Assembly: GCF_000222605.1 (NCBI RefSeq)
Contig: NZ_AFWF01000038.1
Coordinates: forward strand, 1-64,000
Direction: 5' to 3'
Length of the DNA stretch: 64,000 nt
Origin: Vibrio ichthyoenteri ATCC 700023
Lineage (GTDB): Bacteria > Pseudomonadota > Gammaproteobacteria > Enterobacterales > Vibrionaceae
The position numbers and the translations under genes were made by a program. The notes under the pieces are model-generated. The model worked only from the letters and a program-made list of their open reading frames with translations, had not been told where the DNA came from and searched no databases. Of this stretch, positions 54,277 to 63,609 are shown piece after piece (within the stretch, counting starts at the first letter, position 1; the number at the start of each line of letters is the position of its first letter).

Positions 54277-56730
54277 TTACAATGCATCCCTTAGCGATTT
54301 CATCGGGGTGTTGCGCACCAAACGCAAGACAGGCATCGCACCAGCAAGCACCAGTGATAACATCGCCAAAGCCACGGTATTGATGTATTCGTATGGAATA
54401 AATTGCAACTCTAATGTCCAACCAAACGACTGCTTAATGATGATATCGACCACCAAATGGGCCAACATCAAACCAAGCGGCATCGCAATAATGACGGAAA
54501 TCGCGCCAAAGACGAACAACTGCAAGCTACCCATCAAGATGAGCTCTTTGCCCGACATCCCCAAGCAACGCAGTAAAGAGATATGCCGCTGACGAGAAAC
54601 CTCCCCTGCAACAGTTGAGAAGAAGATACCAAACACGGCAATAACTAAGGTAATGTTACCCAAGGTATCGGCAATAGAGAATGTACGATCGAACACCCGC
54701 ATTGCTTGTTTATGAATACTGCTATTATCGAATATACGTTCTGAATTGAGCCTAAACACGGACTCCATGCGACGCTTTAATCCAACCGAACTGACATCTT
54801 CATTTAATACCGCTCCCAGCGCGACTGTGCCGCTGCCCGCGTAAGAATAAAGCCAGTTGCGATGCGACAACAATACTTGATTATACGGATTACCATAGTC
54901 GTAATAGACGCCAACGACTTGCCAACCTTGACCGAGCTTGCCATACAAATTTATGTAATCGCCTGGACGCATATTGAGTTTAAGCGCCATCGACTCACTG
55001 ATCATCACCCCTTTAGAATGGTGTAAATGATACCAATAGTTCGGCACACCTATCTTGACTGTCAATGCAGCCAATTCACCTTCTGATGGGCCGGTACTGA
55101 CAACTTGCAGCGCACCATTCGGAGTTACCGTCTCTTTCTCCCAGCGCCACCAAACCGATTTCACTTCAGGTTGGCGATCAAGCCAAGTGCTTAAGCGAGC
55201 GGCGGAACTGCTGTTCGGATAAATATAGATATCGGCAGCCAAACGCTGACTTAACCATTTATCTGTAGTGTCACGGAAGCTACCGACCATCGTTTCCACA
55301 CCAATATTCGCCGCCATCGCCAACATAAAGGCCATGGTTGCGACACCGCGATAACTCATACTTGCCGCTGCATCAGAAAAGAACCAACGCACTTTTACCC
55401 AGCGCATCGAGTAGCTAAAGCTAATAAAGACACGCCATAGCAAAAACGGAGTGAATAGCGCCACACTCAACAGCATCAAGGCAATAATCGTAAAACCGGT
55501 CTCTTGAGTTTGCGGGGCCTGATAGATAGCCACTGCCGCCACACACAGCGCACACGCAATTAGCGCTTGGATAGAAAACTCGGTTCCAGTAAAACGCAGT
55601 AGCGATAAACGTGTGGTTAAACGAATTGGCTGCGCACGCAATAAACGTACTAAAGGCCATGCACAAGAAGCAAGAGCGCCTAACAGTGTCATGCCTAAGC
55701 TGACATAACTCGATTTCCAATTCCAACTAATGGCAAGGCCAACATTCGCATCATAAAGATCACCTAAGCTAGCCGATACGCTTGGGATCAACTGATTGGC
55801 TAAAATCATGCCAAGCACATTGCCACAAAGCCAGCTAATCAAAACCAGCGCGAGCAATTCGAGTAACATCGCCTGAGTTAATTGCCAGCCTGACACACCT
55901 GTCTGACGCAAAATGCCCACCAGCGGCTGACGTTGAGTCAATGACAGGGACATTGCTTGATAGAAAATAAACAAGCCAACCAAGAACGCAAGCATCCCCA
56001 TCGCGCTGAGGTTCATGTGAAAAGCTTGCGTCAGTGATTCTAGCTCCGCGCGTGAGCTACGAGCTAGCGCCAAACCATTCGGTAAATTGGCTTTTAACTT
56101 CTCTAATTTTTCTGGCGGCATATCGCCACAGGCAATCGTAGAAATACCAGAGCTGCGCTCTAACATACGGATCAACGCCATATCAGCAATAATGCGCGTA
56201 CCGTTTAGGCGATTATCTCTATCAACAACCAGTGGCCCAAGCTCGCTACCATCATCAAGATGAATGAAATCACCATCACTCCAATCCATATGGCTTGCAA
56301 GATCACTGCTCACTAAAACGGGATAAGGCGGGTTCATTAAACCTAAGGTGGTGAGATCTTTTAAATTCACCCCTGGTTGAAGTTGCAACAACGCAATTGG
56401 ATCAATACCGATAAGCATTAGATCGGTATTGTCAGCAGTGTTAACTCGTAGGTTAGTAAACGGCGCGCATTGATTAAATCCTTCACGGCGCAGTTGAATA
56501 TAATACCCCTGAGGAATTTGATTGGTCGTGTGTTTAGGACGAATTCGATAAGGTAAAGGATTAGAAAAAAGTTGTTCACCATGCGCATAACTTTCGCGCG
56601 CATGTTCATTAATTGCCGTCACTCCAACCAGTAGAGAGACGCCTAAAGTTAAGCCAAGCCAGACAAGAAGGATTTGAAAAGGGTAACGTCTGTAGTGGCC
56701 GAGCAGTGCTTTAACTACGGGCCATAACAT
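54277..56730 (-). CDS. FtsX/MacB-type ABC transporter permease (large, two-domain)
   Basis: I start at the ATG at 56730, which has AAGGAGG 8 bases upstream, giving 817 residues (MLWPVVKALLGHYRRYP). It has the duplicated FtsX layout: a first membrane helix (about residues 20-40), a large periplasmic domain (about 45-230), several membrane segments (about 235-460), a second periplasmic domain and a final group of three segments (about 690-800). The QRQPLVGILRQTGVSGWQL and RQRHISLLRCLGMSGKELIL coupling segments match the FtsX family. It overlaps the upstream ATPase gene by 20 bp. Relatives act on lipoproteins, peptides or envelope lipids. Confidence 0.9.
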   Translation of the reverse strand: MLWPVVKALLGHYRRYPFQILLVWLGLTLGVSLLVGVTAINEHARESYAHGEQLFSNPLPYRIRPKHTTNQIPQGYYIQLRREGFNQCAPFTNLRVNTADNTDLMLIGIDPIALLQLQPGVNLKDLTTLGLMNPPYPVLVSSDLASHMDWSDGDFIHLDDGSELGPLVVDRDNRLNGTRIIADMALIRMLERSSGISTIACGDMPPEKLEKLKANLPNGLALARSSRAELESLTQAFHMNLSAMGMLAFLVGLFIFYQAMSLSLTQRQPLVGILRQTGVSGWQLTQAMLLELLALVLISWLCGNVLGMILANQLIPSVSASLGDLYDANVGLAISWNWKSSYVSLGMTLLGALASCAWPLVRLLRAQPIRLTTRLSLLRFTGTEFSIQALIACALCVAAVAIYQAPQTQETGFTIIALMLLSVALFTPFLLWRVFISFSYSMRWVKVRWFFSDAAASMSYRGVATMAFMLAMAANIGVETMVGSFRDTTDKWLSQRLAADIYIYPNSSSAARLSTWLDRQPEVKSVWWRWEKETVTPNGALQVVSTGPSEGELAALTVKIGVPNYWYHLHHSKGVMISESMALKLNMRPGDYINLYGKLGQGWQVVGVYYDYGNPYNQVLLSHRNWLYSYAGSGTVALGAVLNEDVSSVGLKRRMESVFRLNSERIFDNSSIHKQAMRVFDRTFSIADTLGNITLVIAVFGIFFSTVAGEVSRQRHISLLRCLGMSGKELILMGSLQLFVFGAISVIIAMPLGLMLAHLVVDIIIKQSFGWTLELQFIPYEYINTVALAMLSLVLAGAMPVLRLVRNTPMKSLRDAL

Positions 56731-57382
56731 GAAGTTGTCCTCCTTGAAGACGGATTCGTCCTTCCATATGCAGTGCCACTTTTTCACTGTGCGTCACTAG
56801 TAACAAAGTACACTCTAATTGACGGGTCAATGACGTAAGCAAGCGCATTACCGCTTCGGCGTTACGTTCATCCAAACTACCAGTAGGTTCATCGGCAAGC
56901 AGCAGTTTCGGCTCCATATACAAAGCACGAGCTATCGCAGCACGTTGTTGTTGGCCACCGGAGACTTCTTCGGGATAACGACCAAGTAGCGGCATTAAAT
57001 CCAAAGCAGACAGGATCTGACGCCATAATCCTTGATCTTCTGGCAAACCTTTTAGCTGGCGACAGAAGCGGATATTATCAGCAACATTCAAGGTAGGTAG
57101 CAGGTTAAACTGTTGGAAGATAAGACCAATATTGCTGCGGCGATAAGCGGTACGTTTACTTTCCGATTCATTTTGCATCATGAAGTTCGGGAATTCGATT
57201 TCGCCCGAGTCAACCGTATCTAGGCCGGCAATTAGGTTCAAAAGGGTACTTTTTCCAGAACCACTTTCACCCATTAACGCCACTTGTTGACCTTGATGTA
57301 ACGACAATTCAGCGCCTTGTAAAACAGGGTGAAATTCGCCCCCATCCACGTAGCCTTTGCACAGGTCTGATAGTCGTAACAT
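56711..57382 (-). CDS. LolD/MacB-type ABC transporter ATP-binding protein
   Basis: The 223-residue ATPase has Walker [20 protein letters not shown]-loop IGLIFQQFNLLPTL, signature VSGGQQQRAAIARAL, Walker B LLLADEPTGSLDE and H-loop LLLVTHSE. It belongs to the LolD/MacB/FtsE class that pairs with FtsX-type permeases. It is the first gene of the three-gene operon. The gap to the MATE gene stop upstream is 122 bp, without a clear terminator. Confidence 0.93.
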   Translation of the reverse strand: MLRLSDLCKGYVDGGEFHPVLQGAELSLHQGQQVALMGESGSGKSTLLNLIAGLDTVDSGEIEFPNFMMQNESESKRTAYRRSNIGLIFQQFNLLPTLNVADNIRFCRQLKGLPEDQGLWRQILSALDLMPLLGRYPEEVSGGQQQRAAIARALYMEPKLLLADEPTGSLDERNAEAVMRLLTSLTRQLECTLLLVTHSEKVALHMEGRIRLQGGQLHVMARS

Positions 57383-57504
57383 TTGTCGCTCGAAGAAGAA
57401 AAAAACAGGAGTGTGAATCTACACTAATACGCCTTCAGTAGGAAGCATTTTGCATGACAGCTCACAACATATGCATCAAAACACAATAACTTAGCGTCAT
57501 ATCT

Positions 57505-58875
57505 CTAATTTTCAATCAAATTTCGTAACCATTTCTTACTTCGTACTCGGTAAAGCGACCCACCCCACTTGATCACCTCTTCGGTTAAAAACAATAAGTA
57601 CACGGCTTCTGGAGGCCAGCCCCAATAGATAGCTGCCAGTGCCGCTAACGGGATACCAATCATCCATTGAGCAATAATGTCTTGATAGAGACAAAATTTA
57701 ACGTCTCCACCGGCTCTCAGCACACCCACAATCGTCGTCATCGGAACGCAGCGAACAATCAAACCGATGCTTAAAATGATGATAAACTTGTCAGCCAATG
57801 CTCGAGTTTCATCGCTTAATGCACTGAAAGAATTGAGCACCAAATCTCGGCTTAAAAACAGCGCAATCGAAACAACAATCGCCACCATCACACTCAGAAT
57901 CGTAATCCCGATCGCTTGATAATAAGCCTCATCGTATTTCTTAGCGCCAATCTGGTTGCCGATCAAAACCGCAGCGGCATTCGACATGCCAATCAGCAGA
58001 GCCAGCGAGATAGACTCGATCGGCGTCATTACCGACAAGGCAGCCAACCCTTGCACCCCCGATTGCCCCATAATGGCGTGATACGCAAATAATCCGCCAG
58101 CCCAAGCGAGAAAATTGAGCGTCATTGGCATCGAAAGCTTCAAGAAACGGCGCACCTTATCAAGGCGCAATGTGGCTTGAATATCGGCCAACTTAAATGC
58201 TAATAAATGCTTTTTAAAATGCAGATAACCAAACAGAGTCGCGACTTCAATCGCACCACTCAATACTGTGGCGATTGCCGCACCTTTAATCCCCATCGCA
58301 GGGACACCGAACTTACCAAAGATCAGCACCCAGTTGAGAAAAATGTTGGAAAGGATACCGATACCGCTAAATGTGGTACTTAAACCAGGCTGATGGATCG
58401 CGCGAAGCCCCACAGCCATACTCGCGACACAGCCGACAGCGAGCATCGTCACTGACGAGATCACTAAATACTCACTGCCAAGCTGCTTGATAAGCACGGA
58501 ATCGGTCGTGAGTCCCATAATTTGCTGAGGAAAAAAAACAAATAGCGCCACCGCGAAGCAGGCAAAAATCATGGCGATAAACCAGGTTAACGCGGTGCTT
58601 TCCCGCACACCTTGCTTGTCATTTGCGCCCCAATATTGCGCAGTTAGCATCGCACCACCAGTGGTGACGCCAACCAACATAATCGTAGTAACAAACGTCG
58701 CTCTTGCCGCCACTCCTACCGCCGCTATCTCCGCTTCACCCAATTGCCCTAACATCAACACATCAACTAGGCTGCGGCTAGAGAACATAATACTCTGCAA
58801 GGTGATTGGCAAAACGATGGCAATTAAGCGGCGTAGGAAATCCCCACGGGTATGGAGTAGCACTTGAGAAAACAC
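57505..58875 (-). CDS. MATE-family efflux transporter
   Basis: The 456-residue protein has about 12 membrane segments in two similar halves. The first begins LIAIVLPITLQSIMFSSRSLVDVLMLGQLGEAEIAAVGVA and the second LSMPMTLNFLAWAGGLFAYHAIMGQSGVQGLAALSV, the usual MATE duplication. Members exchange drugs or other cations for sodium or protons. A GTG codon serves as start, without a strong ribosome binding site, so the true start may be a few codons later. Substrate unknown. Confidence 0.92.
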   Translation of the reverse strand: MFSQVLLHTRGDFLRRLIAIVLPITLQSIMFSSRSLVDVLMLGQLGEAEIAAVGVAARATFVTTIMLVGVTTGGAMLTAQYWGANDKQGVRESTALTWFIAMIFACFAVALFVFFPQQIMGLTTDSVLIKQLGSEYLVISSVTMLAVGCVASMAVGLRAIHQPGLSTTFSGIGILSNIFLNWVLIFGKFGVPAMGIKGAAIATVLSGAIEVATLFGYLHFKKHLLAFKLADIQATLRLDKVRRFLKLSMPMTLNFLAWAGGLFAYHAIMGQSGVQGLAALSVMTPIESISLALLIGMSNAAAVLIGNQIGAKKYDEAYYQAIGITILSVMVAIVVSIALFLSRDLVLNSFSALSDETRALADKFIIILSIGLIVRCVPMTTIVGVLRAGGDVKFCLYQDIIAQWMIGIPLAALAAIYWGWPPEAVYLLFLTEEVIKWGGSLYRVRSKKWLRNLIEN

Positions 58876-59019
58876 AGGATTAAGCCTCTAGAAACGCACC
58901 GCCAAGAACAGCCTCGACAATTTAAGTGCGGCATGATTGCCAATTGAGCAGCTCATTATATACTCAATTAAAAACAAACAGATATCTTTTGCTAACAGTG
59001 AGAACGGGTGGCGATTTTT

Positions 59020-60474
59020 ATGAAGAAAGTATTGGTGCTTGGCGCCTCTGGTTATATCGGCTCCCAGTTACTGGCCAAACTATGTGATAAAGGTTACGCC
59101 GTCACTGCCGCAGCGCGACAGGTCGACTACCTCAGCGCACGAACGATACCGCGACCGAATCTTGAGCTCTGTTACCTCGATCTTGCCGATGCAGAAGCGA
59201 CGCAAGCTCTCGTCTGCCAATTTGATTTGGTTTATTTTTTAGTGCACGGCATGGCACAAGGGCATGACTTCATTGAGTATGAAGTGTCGTTAGCCGAGAA
59301 CTTTAAGGCCGCGCTAGAACGCAGCCATGTACAACAGGTGATTTACCTTAGCGCAATCCAGCCGCAAACCGGCAATTCCGAGCATTTACTCGCGCGAAAA
59401 ATGACAGGCGACATCTTACGTAAAAGTGGCGTCCCGATTATCGAGATTCGCGCAGGTGTTATTATTGGCCCGGGCTCTGCGGCCTTCGAAATTATGCGAG
59501 ATTTCGTTTACAACCTACCCGTGTTAATCACCCCCAAATGGGTCGATTCTCAAGCCAACCCGATCGCACTCGAAAACATCAACTATTACTTGCTACAACT
59601 GGCAGAAAACCTCAGCGATGAACATCAGATTTACGAGGCCGGAGGACCTGATTTACTCTCATACCGTGAGCAGTTCAAAGTGATCTGTCAGGCCAGCCAC
59701 CAGCCTTATCGCCTTTATGCCACATCGCTACTCACACCCAAAATGGCTTCATACTGGTTAGGTATGGTGACCTCAGTTCCAGCCAGTATTGGTTCCGCGT
59801 TGTTAGCAGGGCTAGAGCATGACTTTATCGCCGACTCATCGCAACTTGAAGCGCGTTTTCCACAAGCGATGATTTCATTTGAAGCAATGGTCACAACCAG
59901 TATTGAGCAAGAAGGGAAATTTGTTCGCAGTAACGTATGGGGCTTTGATCCTGCAGCGTTGAATCGCTGGCAAGCAGGATACGGATATTATCCCAAACAA
60001 ACCGGCGCCAGTATCGAAACGAAATTAAGTGCCGAGCAACTATGGCAAGTCGTCAAAACCCTTGGTAACCCAAAAGATCCCTACTTCTTTGCCAATGCTT
60101 TATGGCGTACCCGAGAATGGCTTGATATCTTTTTTGGCGGAGGTAAACCGATTCGACGCTCGCCAGAAGGCCCTGAACTCAAAGTCGGTGATTATATCGA
60201 TTCTTGGAAAGTCATTCGCTGTGAACAAGATCAATTTTTGTCCTTGCTATTTGGTATGCAAGGGCCGGGCTTAGGAAGGTTGGAGTTCTCTATCACCGAT
60301 CAAGGTGACACTCGCCTACTTAACATCACGGCATGGTGGCACCCACAAGGTTTTAAAGGGCTGCTTTATTGGTTTGCGATGATGCCCGCACACCTGTTTA
60401 TCTTTAAAGGCATGGTCAAAGCCATTGTGCGTAAGGCCAAGGCCAATACTCATAATAGCAAAGAGCCAAAATAA
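59020..60474 (+). CDS. NAD(P)-binding SDR protein with C-terminal DUF2867
   Basis: I start at the ATG at 59020 (484 residues); a GTG four codons earlier is possible. The N-terminal atypical SDR domain (about residues 1-280) opens with KKVLVLGASGYIGSQLLAKL, a nucleotide-binding motif, and includes VYFLVHGMAQG and VIIGPGSAAFEIMRD. The C-terminal part (about 305-470) is a DUF2867 domain with WRTREWLDIFFGG, GDYIDSWKV and FKGLLYWFAMMPAHLFIF, which may touch the membrane. This domain pair occurs widely but has no defined reaction. It is divergent from the MATE gene. Confidence 0.88.
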   Translation: MKKVLVLGASGYIGSQLLAKLCDKGYAVTAAARQVDYLSARTIPRPNLELCYLDLADAEATQALVCQFDLVYFLVHGMAQGHDFIEYEVSLAENFKAALERSHVQQVIYLSAIQPQTGNSEHLLARKMTGDILRKSGVPIIEIRAGVIIGPGSAAFEIMRDFVYNLPVLITPKWVDSQANPIALENINYYLLQLAENLSDEHQIYEAGGPDLLSYREQFKVICQASHQPYRLYATSLLTPKMASYWLGMVTSVPASIGSALLAGLEHDFIADSSQLEARFPQAMISFEAMVTTSIEQEGKFVRSNVWGFDPAALNRWQAGYGYYPKQTGASIETKLSAEQLWQVVKTLGNPKDPYFFANALWRTREWLDIFFGGGKPIRRSPEGPELKVGDYIDSWKVIRCEQDQFLSLLFGMQGPGLGRLEFSITDQGDTRLLNITAWWHPQGFKGLLYWFAMMPAHLFIFKGMVKAIVRKAKANTHNSKEPK

Positions 60475-60526
60475 CCAGCGACCTGTTACCCCTCACCTCC
60501 TATCAAAAGTAAAAGCGCAACTAAAA

Positions 60527-60549
60527 TGCCCAAGTGATTAACTTGGGCA
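60527..60549 (-). terminator. Terminator of rnk
   Basis: Stem TGCCCAAGT / ACTTGGGCA around a five-base loop, followed by TTTTAG on the minus strand, 11 bp after the rnk stop. Confidence 0.7.
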
Positions 60550-60560
60550 TCATAACGAGA

Positions 60561-60971
60561 TCACAACAAATATTGCCCTTCCCGCTCAGGTTGATACGTC
60601 ACATCAATAATAGAGACATTCACCAGCATCCCATCAGGTTTTGGCCACTGAATCGTGTCGCCCACCGAAAGGCCTAACAATGCGCTGCCTATAGGAGCAA
60701 GAATCGACACCTTCTCAAGGCTATTATTCATATCTTTTGGATAAACCAATGTCATTTCAAACTCTTTTTGGCTTGATTCAATAACAAATTTCACTCTCGA
60801 GTTCATTGTGACCACATTCGGCGGAAGTTGCTCTGGCGCGACAATGGTGCCGCGTTCAAGCTCTTGCTCCAGCTGTTCCGTTGAAACGCTGTTACGTGAT
60901 AACGACTCAATCAAATTGTAGATTCTATCTACATCAAGTGATGAAAGGGTAATTTCAGGTTTGATATTCAT
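60561..60971 (-). CDS. rnk: Regulator of nucleoside diphosphate kinase (GreA/GreB fold)
   Basis: The 136-residue protein has a short N-terminal helical part and a C-terminal GreA/GreB-type domain (about residues 50-130): VTMNSRVKF, FEMTLVYPKDMNNSLEKVSILAPIGSALLGLSVGDTIQW and VSIIDVTYQPE. Rnk binds RNA polymerase without the full coiled coil of the Gre factors. The length matches E. coli Rnk. It forms its own unit. Confidence 0.92.
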   Translation of the reverse strand: MNIKPEITLSSLDVDRIYNLIESLSRNSVSTEQLEQELERGTIVAPEQLPPNVVTMNSRVKFVIESSQKEFEMTLVYPKDMNNSLEKVSILAPIGSALLGLSVGDTIQWPKPDGMLVNVSIIDVTYQPEREGQYLL

Positions 60972-61396
60972 ACTGTCCTCAATACAACAAAAACACGTTT
61001 AACGTGCTTCCTTACAAGACATTCTGACGCTAAACAAAACGCCTCAAGACTTCGTATAACAAAGTCTTGAGGCTAAATAGTTTGAGCTGAACTGTCTAAG
61101 ACGTAATGTGTCTAGTTGCGTAATAATAAGCAAATCTGAAGATTAAAAAATGAGTGGTCGAACAGCATTTTCAAATTATTTTAAGCTATTGAATTAAAAG
61201 GCAAGTGTTAGTTAAACTCTTTTCTTTTTTAGTGATATTTTCAGCAATATTCTTTTTACCTCTGATAACAAAGCGTTGAAACCCATTACCTTAATAGCAT
61301 CATAGCCTTAGCAACTTGATGTTTGAGTGGTTAGTTATCAATCTCAACCTGATTGAACGATACGCCAATGAGCAAATCACATCACTCCGCCATACT
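60972..61396. other. Intergenic region with a long stem-loop
   Basis: GCCTCAAGACTT (61041-61052) pairs perfectly with AAGTCTTGAGGC (61062-61073) around a nine-base loop. On the minus strand the stem is followed by GTTTTGTTTA, so it could terminate a transcript entering from the right, about 70 bp before the rnk start. The rest, 61080-61396, is AT-rich with no coding pattern. Confidence 0.6.
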
Positions 61397-61624
61397 TTAG
61401 TTGTTTTTTAGCCTTGGCTTTCCTAGGTTCTGAGCGAGCAGCATCAATCCAATGACGGTTATGTGTATAACGCTAGTAAAGAGTAACCATGCAATTGAAA
61501 TCAAAGCCAACGAAGTCGCCAAAGCCAGCTTGCTTGAGAATTTCTCGCAAAAGAACTGTTGGCATGAACTTGAAAACGCTACGCTCATATTTGAAAGCTC
61601 ACGGAAATGAAGAGACATGAACAA
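61397..61624 (-). CDS. Possible small membrane protein
   Basis: The 75-codon frame has one clear hydrophobic segment (about residues 33-66) and ends in a basic tail (GKPRLKNN). A shorter start at 61588 would give 63 residues. No ribosome binding site is convincing for either, and the start overlaps the divergent glutathione transferase gene by 8 bp. A terminator-like hairpin lies about 325 bp downstream. I do not recognise it, so it may not be a gene. Confidence 0.3.
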   Translation of the reverse strand: MFMSLHFRELSNMSVAFSSSCQQFFCEKFSSKLALATSLALISIAWLLFTSVIHITVIGLMLLAQNLGKPRLKNN

Positions 61625-62282
61625 AACGCCAATACTCTATTCACTGCAAAACTGTCCTTACGCAATACGAGCTCGTATCGCGCTATTCAAGTCTGAGCAA
61701 AAGGTGCTGATACGGGCAGTAAAGCTCAATAACAAACCCACACAAATGCTAATCACCTCGCCGAAAGGCAGCGTACCGATATTAGTGGTGGAAACGCATG
61801 ATGACAGTACCGTGATGATAATCGAAGAGAGTTTAGAGATAATGCTGTGGGCGTTATCCCAACGCGATGAGCATAACCTACTACGCAGTGATCAGCCTTC
61901 CGCATTGGTTGAGATGGTCAATATAATTACCCGTTTTGAATCCGACTTTATCCCCGCTTATAACGCCTATAGTTGTGCGAAACGCTATCATGAGGACAAC
62001 TTAGTTGAATGCCGTCAGGCGTGTGAAGTGTATTTACAATCACTCGAAGCGAAATTAACTCAGCACGCGTTTTTGTTTGCTGAACAAGAAAGCTTGGTTG
62101 ATATTGCGTTTCTGCCCTTTCTGCGCAAGTTCGCCCGCATCGAAAAGCAATGGTTTAGACAAAGTCCCTACCCTAAATTACAAGCATGGTTAAACCACTA
62201 CTTACAAAGTAGGATGTTCTCAAAAGTAATGGAAAAACATGAACTCTGGCTTGATAACCATAAGGACATTTATTTTGGTTAG
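61617..62282 (+). CDS. Glutathione S-transferase family protein
   Basis: The 221-residue protein has an N-terminal thioredoxin-like domain (about residues 4-82) with CPYAIRARIAL, where the Cys may replace Tyr or Ser as the active residue. The cis-proline segment GSVPIL and the EESLEIMLW glutathione contact follow. An all-helical C-terminal domain covers about 95-215. It is related to the bacterial GST group near YfcF and stringent-starvation-like proteins, with an unknown substrate. AAGAGA precedes the start. Confidence 0.87.
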   Translation: MNKTPILYSLQNCPYAIRARIALFKSEQKVLIRAVKLNNKPTQMLITSPKGSVPILVVETHDDSTVMIIEESLEIMLWALSQRDEHNLLRSDQPSALVEMVNIITRFESDFIPAYNAYSCAKRYHEDNLVECRQACEVYLQSLEAKLTQHAFLFAEQESLVDIAFLPFLRKFARIEKQWFRQSPYPKLQAWLNHYLQSRMFSKVMEKHELWLDNHKDIYFG

Positions 62283-62377
62283 AGATTCATTTGAATTAGG
62301 TAATCCAGAGGGGAAACAGCAAAACTAGCGGCTTCCAATGTAATGGGAGTGAACGAACCGCGATTTGCTCGCGGCCA

Positions 62378-63340
62378 TTAACTTGCCGCCGCAATGACTA
62401 AATTTTGCAAAAACGTCTGTTCATCTTTGTAGTAGTTATTTTTCTTATATTCAATCAAAGAGACATCGGGAATTTGTGCAGCAAAAATGTTATTGATGCC
62501 AGCCATCGGTGCTGGATAGTGATAAAAGAGCTCGCCTTTCGGGTAATGATTGGCAATTTGCCAGTCATCAAACTCTGCGCAAAAACAGCGATGATTCGGA
62601 CGTGTTAGCCGAGCAAAAAAGTCAGGAACAATAAATCTAGCAAAATAATACAACCCATGAACTTGGTCAGCAAAACACTTACCTAGTCGATCTATCAATC
62701 GGGATTTTTGCCAACCGACACAAGCCAGCTCTAATGCCTGACTGGCCATATCTGCATCACGCTGAAGCAAAGCAATCAGATATTGAATAACAGCTTTATC
62801 TAAAACCGGGCTTTTTTTATTGAGGAATTTCTGTGCTTTGTCTAGCACGGGCGATTCTTGTTCTACTTCGCGATAATAGATAACTTTAATCAAGTTCATC
62901 GCTGGAGAATTATAAAATGGGTATTTAGTAAAGGGTAATTGTTTGGGGAAAAAAGAACTGAACACGGCAAAATCATTGCAAGCAAAAGCGGTCACAAGCG
63001 CATGATAAAAAATGCTGTGATCAGTCCCGCTGCCCGTGATGGCGCTCGATAGTAGCTGCCTTCTTGAGCTTTGATACAACGCATTGTTCAATAACTGGCA
63101 ATCTCGTTGCTGAAAAGCGAGATAAAAACTAAACGGATCAAGTGAGTCAGACAAGGTATCCAAATACCTAGTCGTTTTTCTCTTATCACATTGAATATCC
63201 TTAATATATTTATCAAAGACATCGTGATTATGTTTTTGCAATTCATCCCACGTTCTAAACGGGTAATACTCACCAAAGCGCTTAAAACGTTCAGCGACAA
63301 CCTCATCATAGCGTTTCAAATACTCAGCGGCTATTTTCAT
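62378..63340 (-). CDS. Protein of unknown function (helical, 320 residues)
   Basis: No signal peptide or membrane segment is visible. The protein is predicted to be mostly helical, with a clear amphipathic pair at about residues 165-225 (AVIQYLIALLQRDADMASQALELACVGWQKS). This loosely recalls Imm49-type immunity proteins, but I cannot support that assignment. The C-terminal third holds several aromatic and Cys residues (RCFCAEFDDWQIANHYPKGELFYHYPAP). It stands alone with about 270 bp of non-coding DNA upstream and no partner toxin or secretion gene beside it. Confidence 0.7.
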   Translation of the reverse strand: MKIAAEYLKRYDEVVAERFKRFGEYYPFRTWDELQKHNHDVFDKYIKDIQCDKRKTTRYLDTLSDSLDPFSFYLAFQQRDCQLLNNALYQSSRRQLLSSAITGSGTDHSIFYHALVTAFACNDFAVFSSFFPKQLPFTKYPFYNSPAMNLIKVIYYREVEQESPVLDKAQKFLNKKSPVLDKAVIQYLIALLQRDADMASQALELACVGWQKSRLIDRLGKCFADQVHGLYYFARFIVPDFFARLTRPNHRCFCAEFDDWQIANHYPKGELFYHYPAPMAGINNIFAAQIPDVSLIEYKKNNYYKDEQTFLQNLVIAAAS

Positions 63341-63559
63341 ACGTACTCAGTGGATCATGTTGTAGTAGATTAAATCACGACCGTTTTTTCATTGTCCGTA
63401 CAACGCGCCATCAAGTGAACAATAGGGGTTGTTGAACATGAATAATCTCATGGTAAACAACATTTTAAAATCATTTGCTCTGATGGTTCAATTTGCGCCC
63501 TCACGTAACACAAAAAATATCATAACGTTCTTTCAATCATTCGATATACCTCTAGAAAC

Positions 63560-63589
63560 AAAAAGAGCCTCCATACGGAAGCTCTTTTT
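63560..63589. terminator. Bidirectional terminator upstream of the window edge gene
   Basis: AAAAAGAGC pairs with GCTCTTTTT, extended by TCC / GGA with one mismatch, around a four-base ATAC loop, with A and T tracts inside the stem. It lies 20 bp after the stop of the minus-strand gene at the window end. Confidence 0.8.
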
Positions 63590-63609
63590 ATCGTTTGATA
63601 CGATTACGC

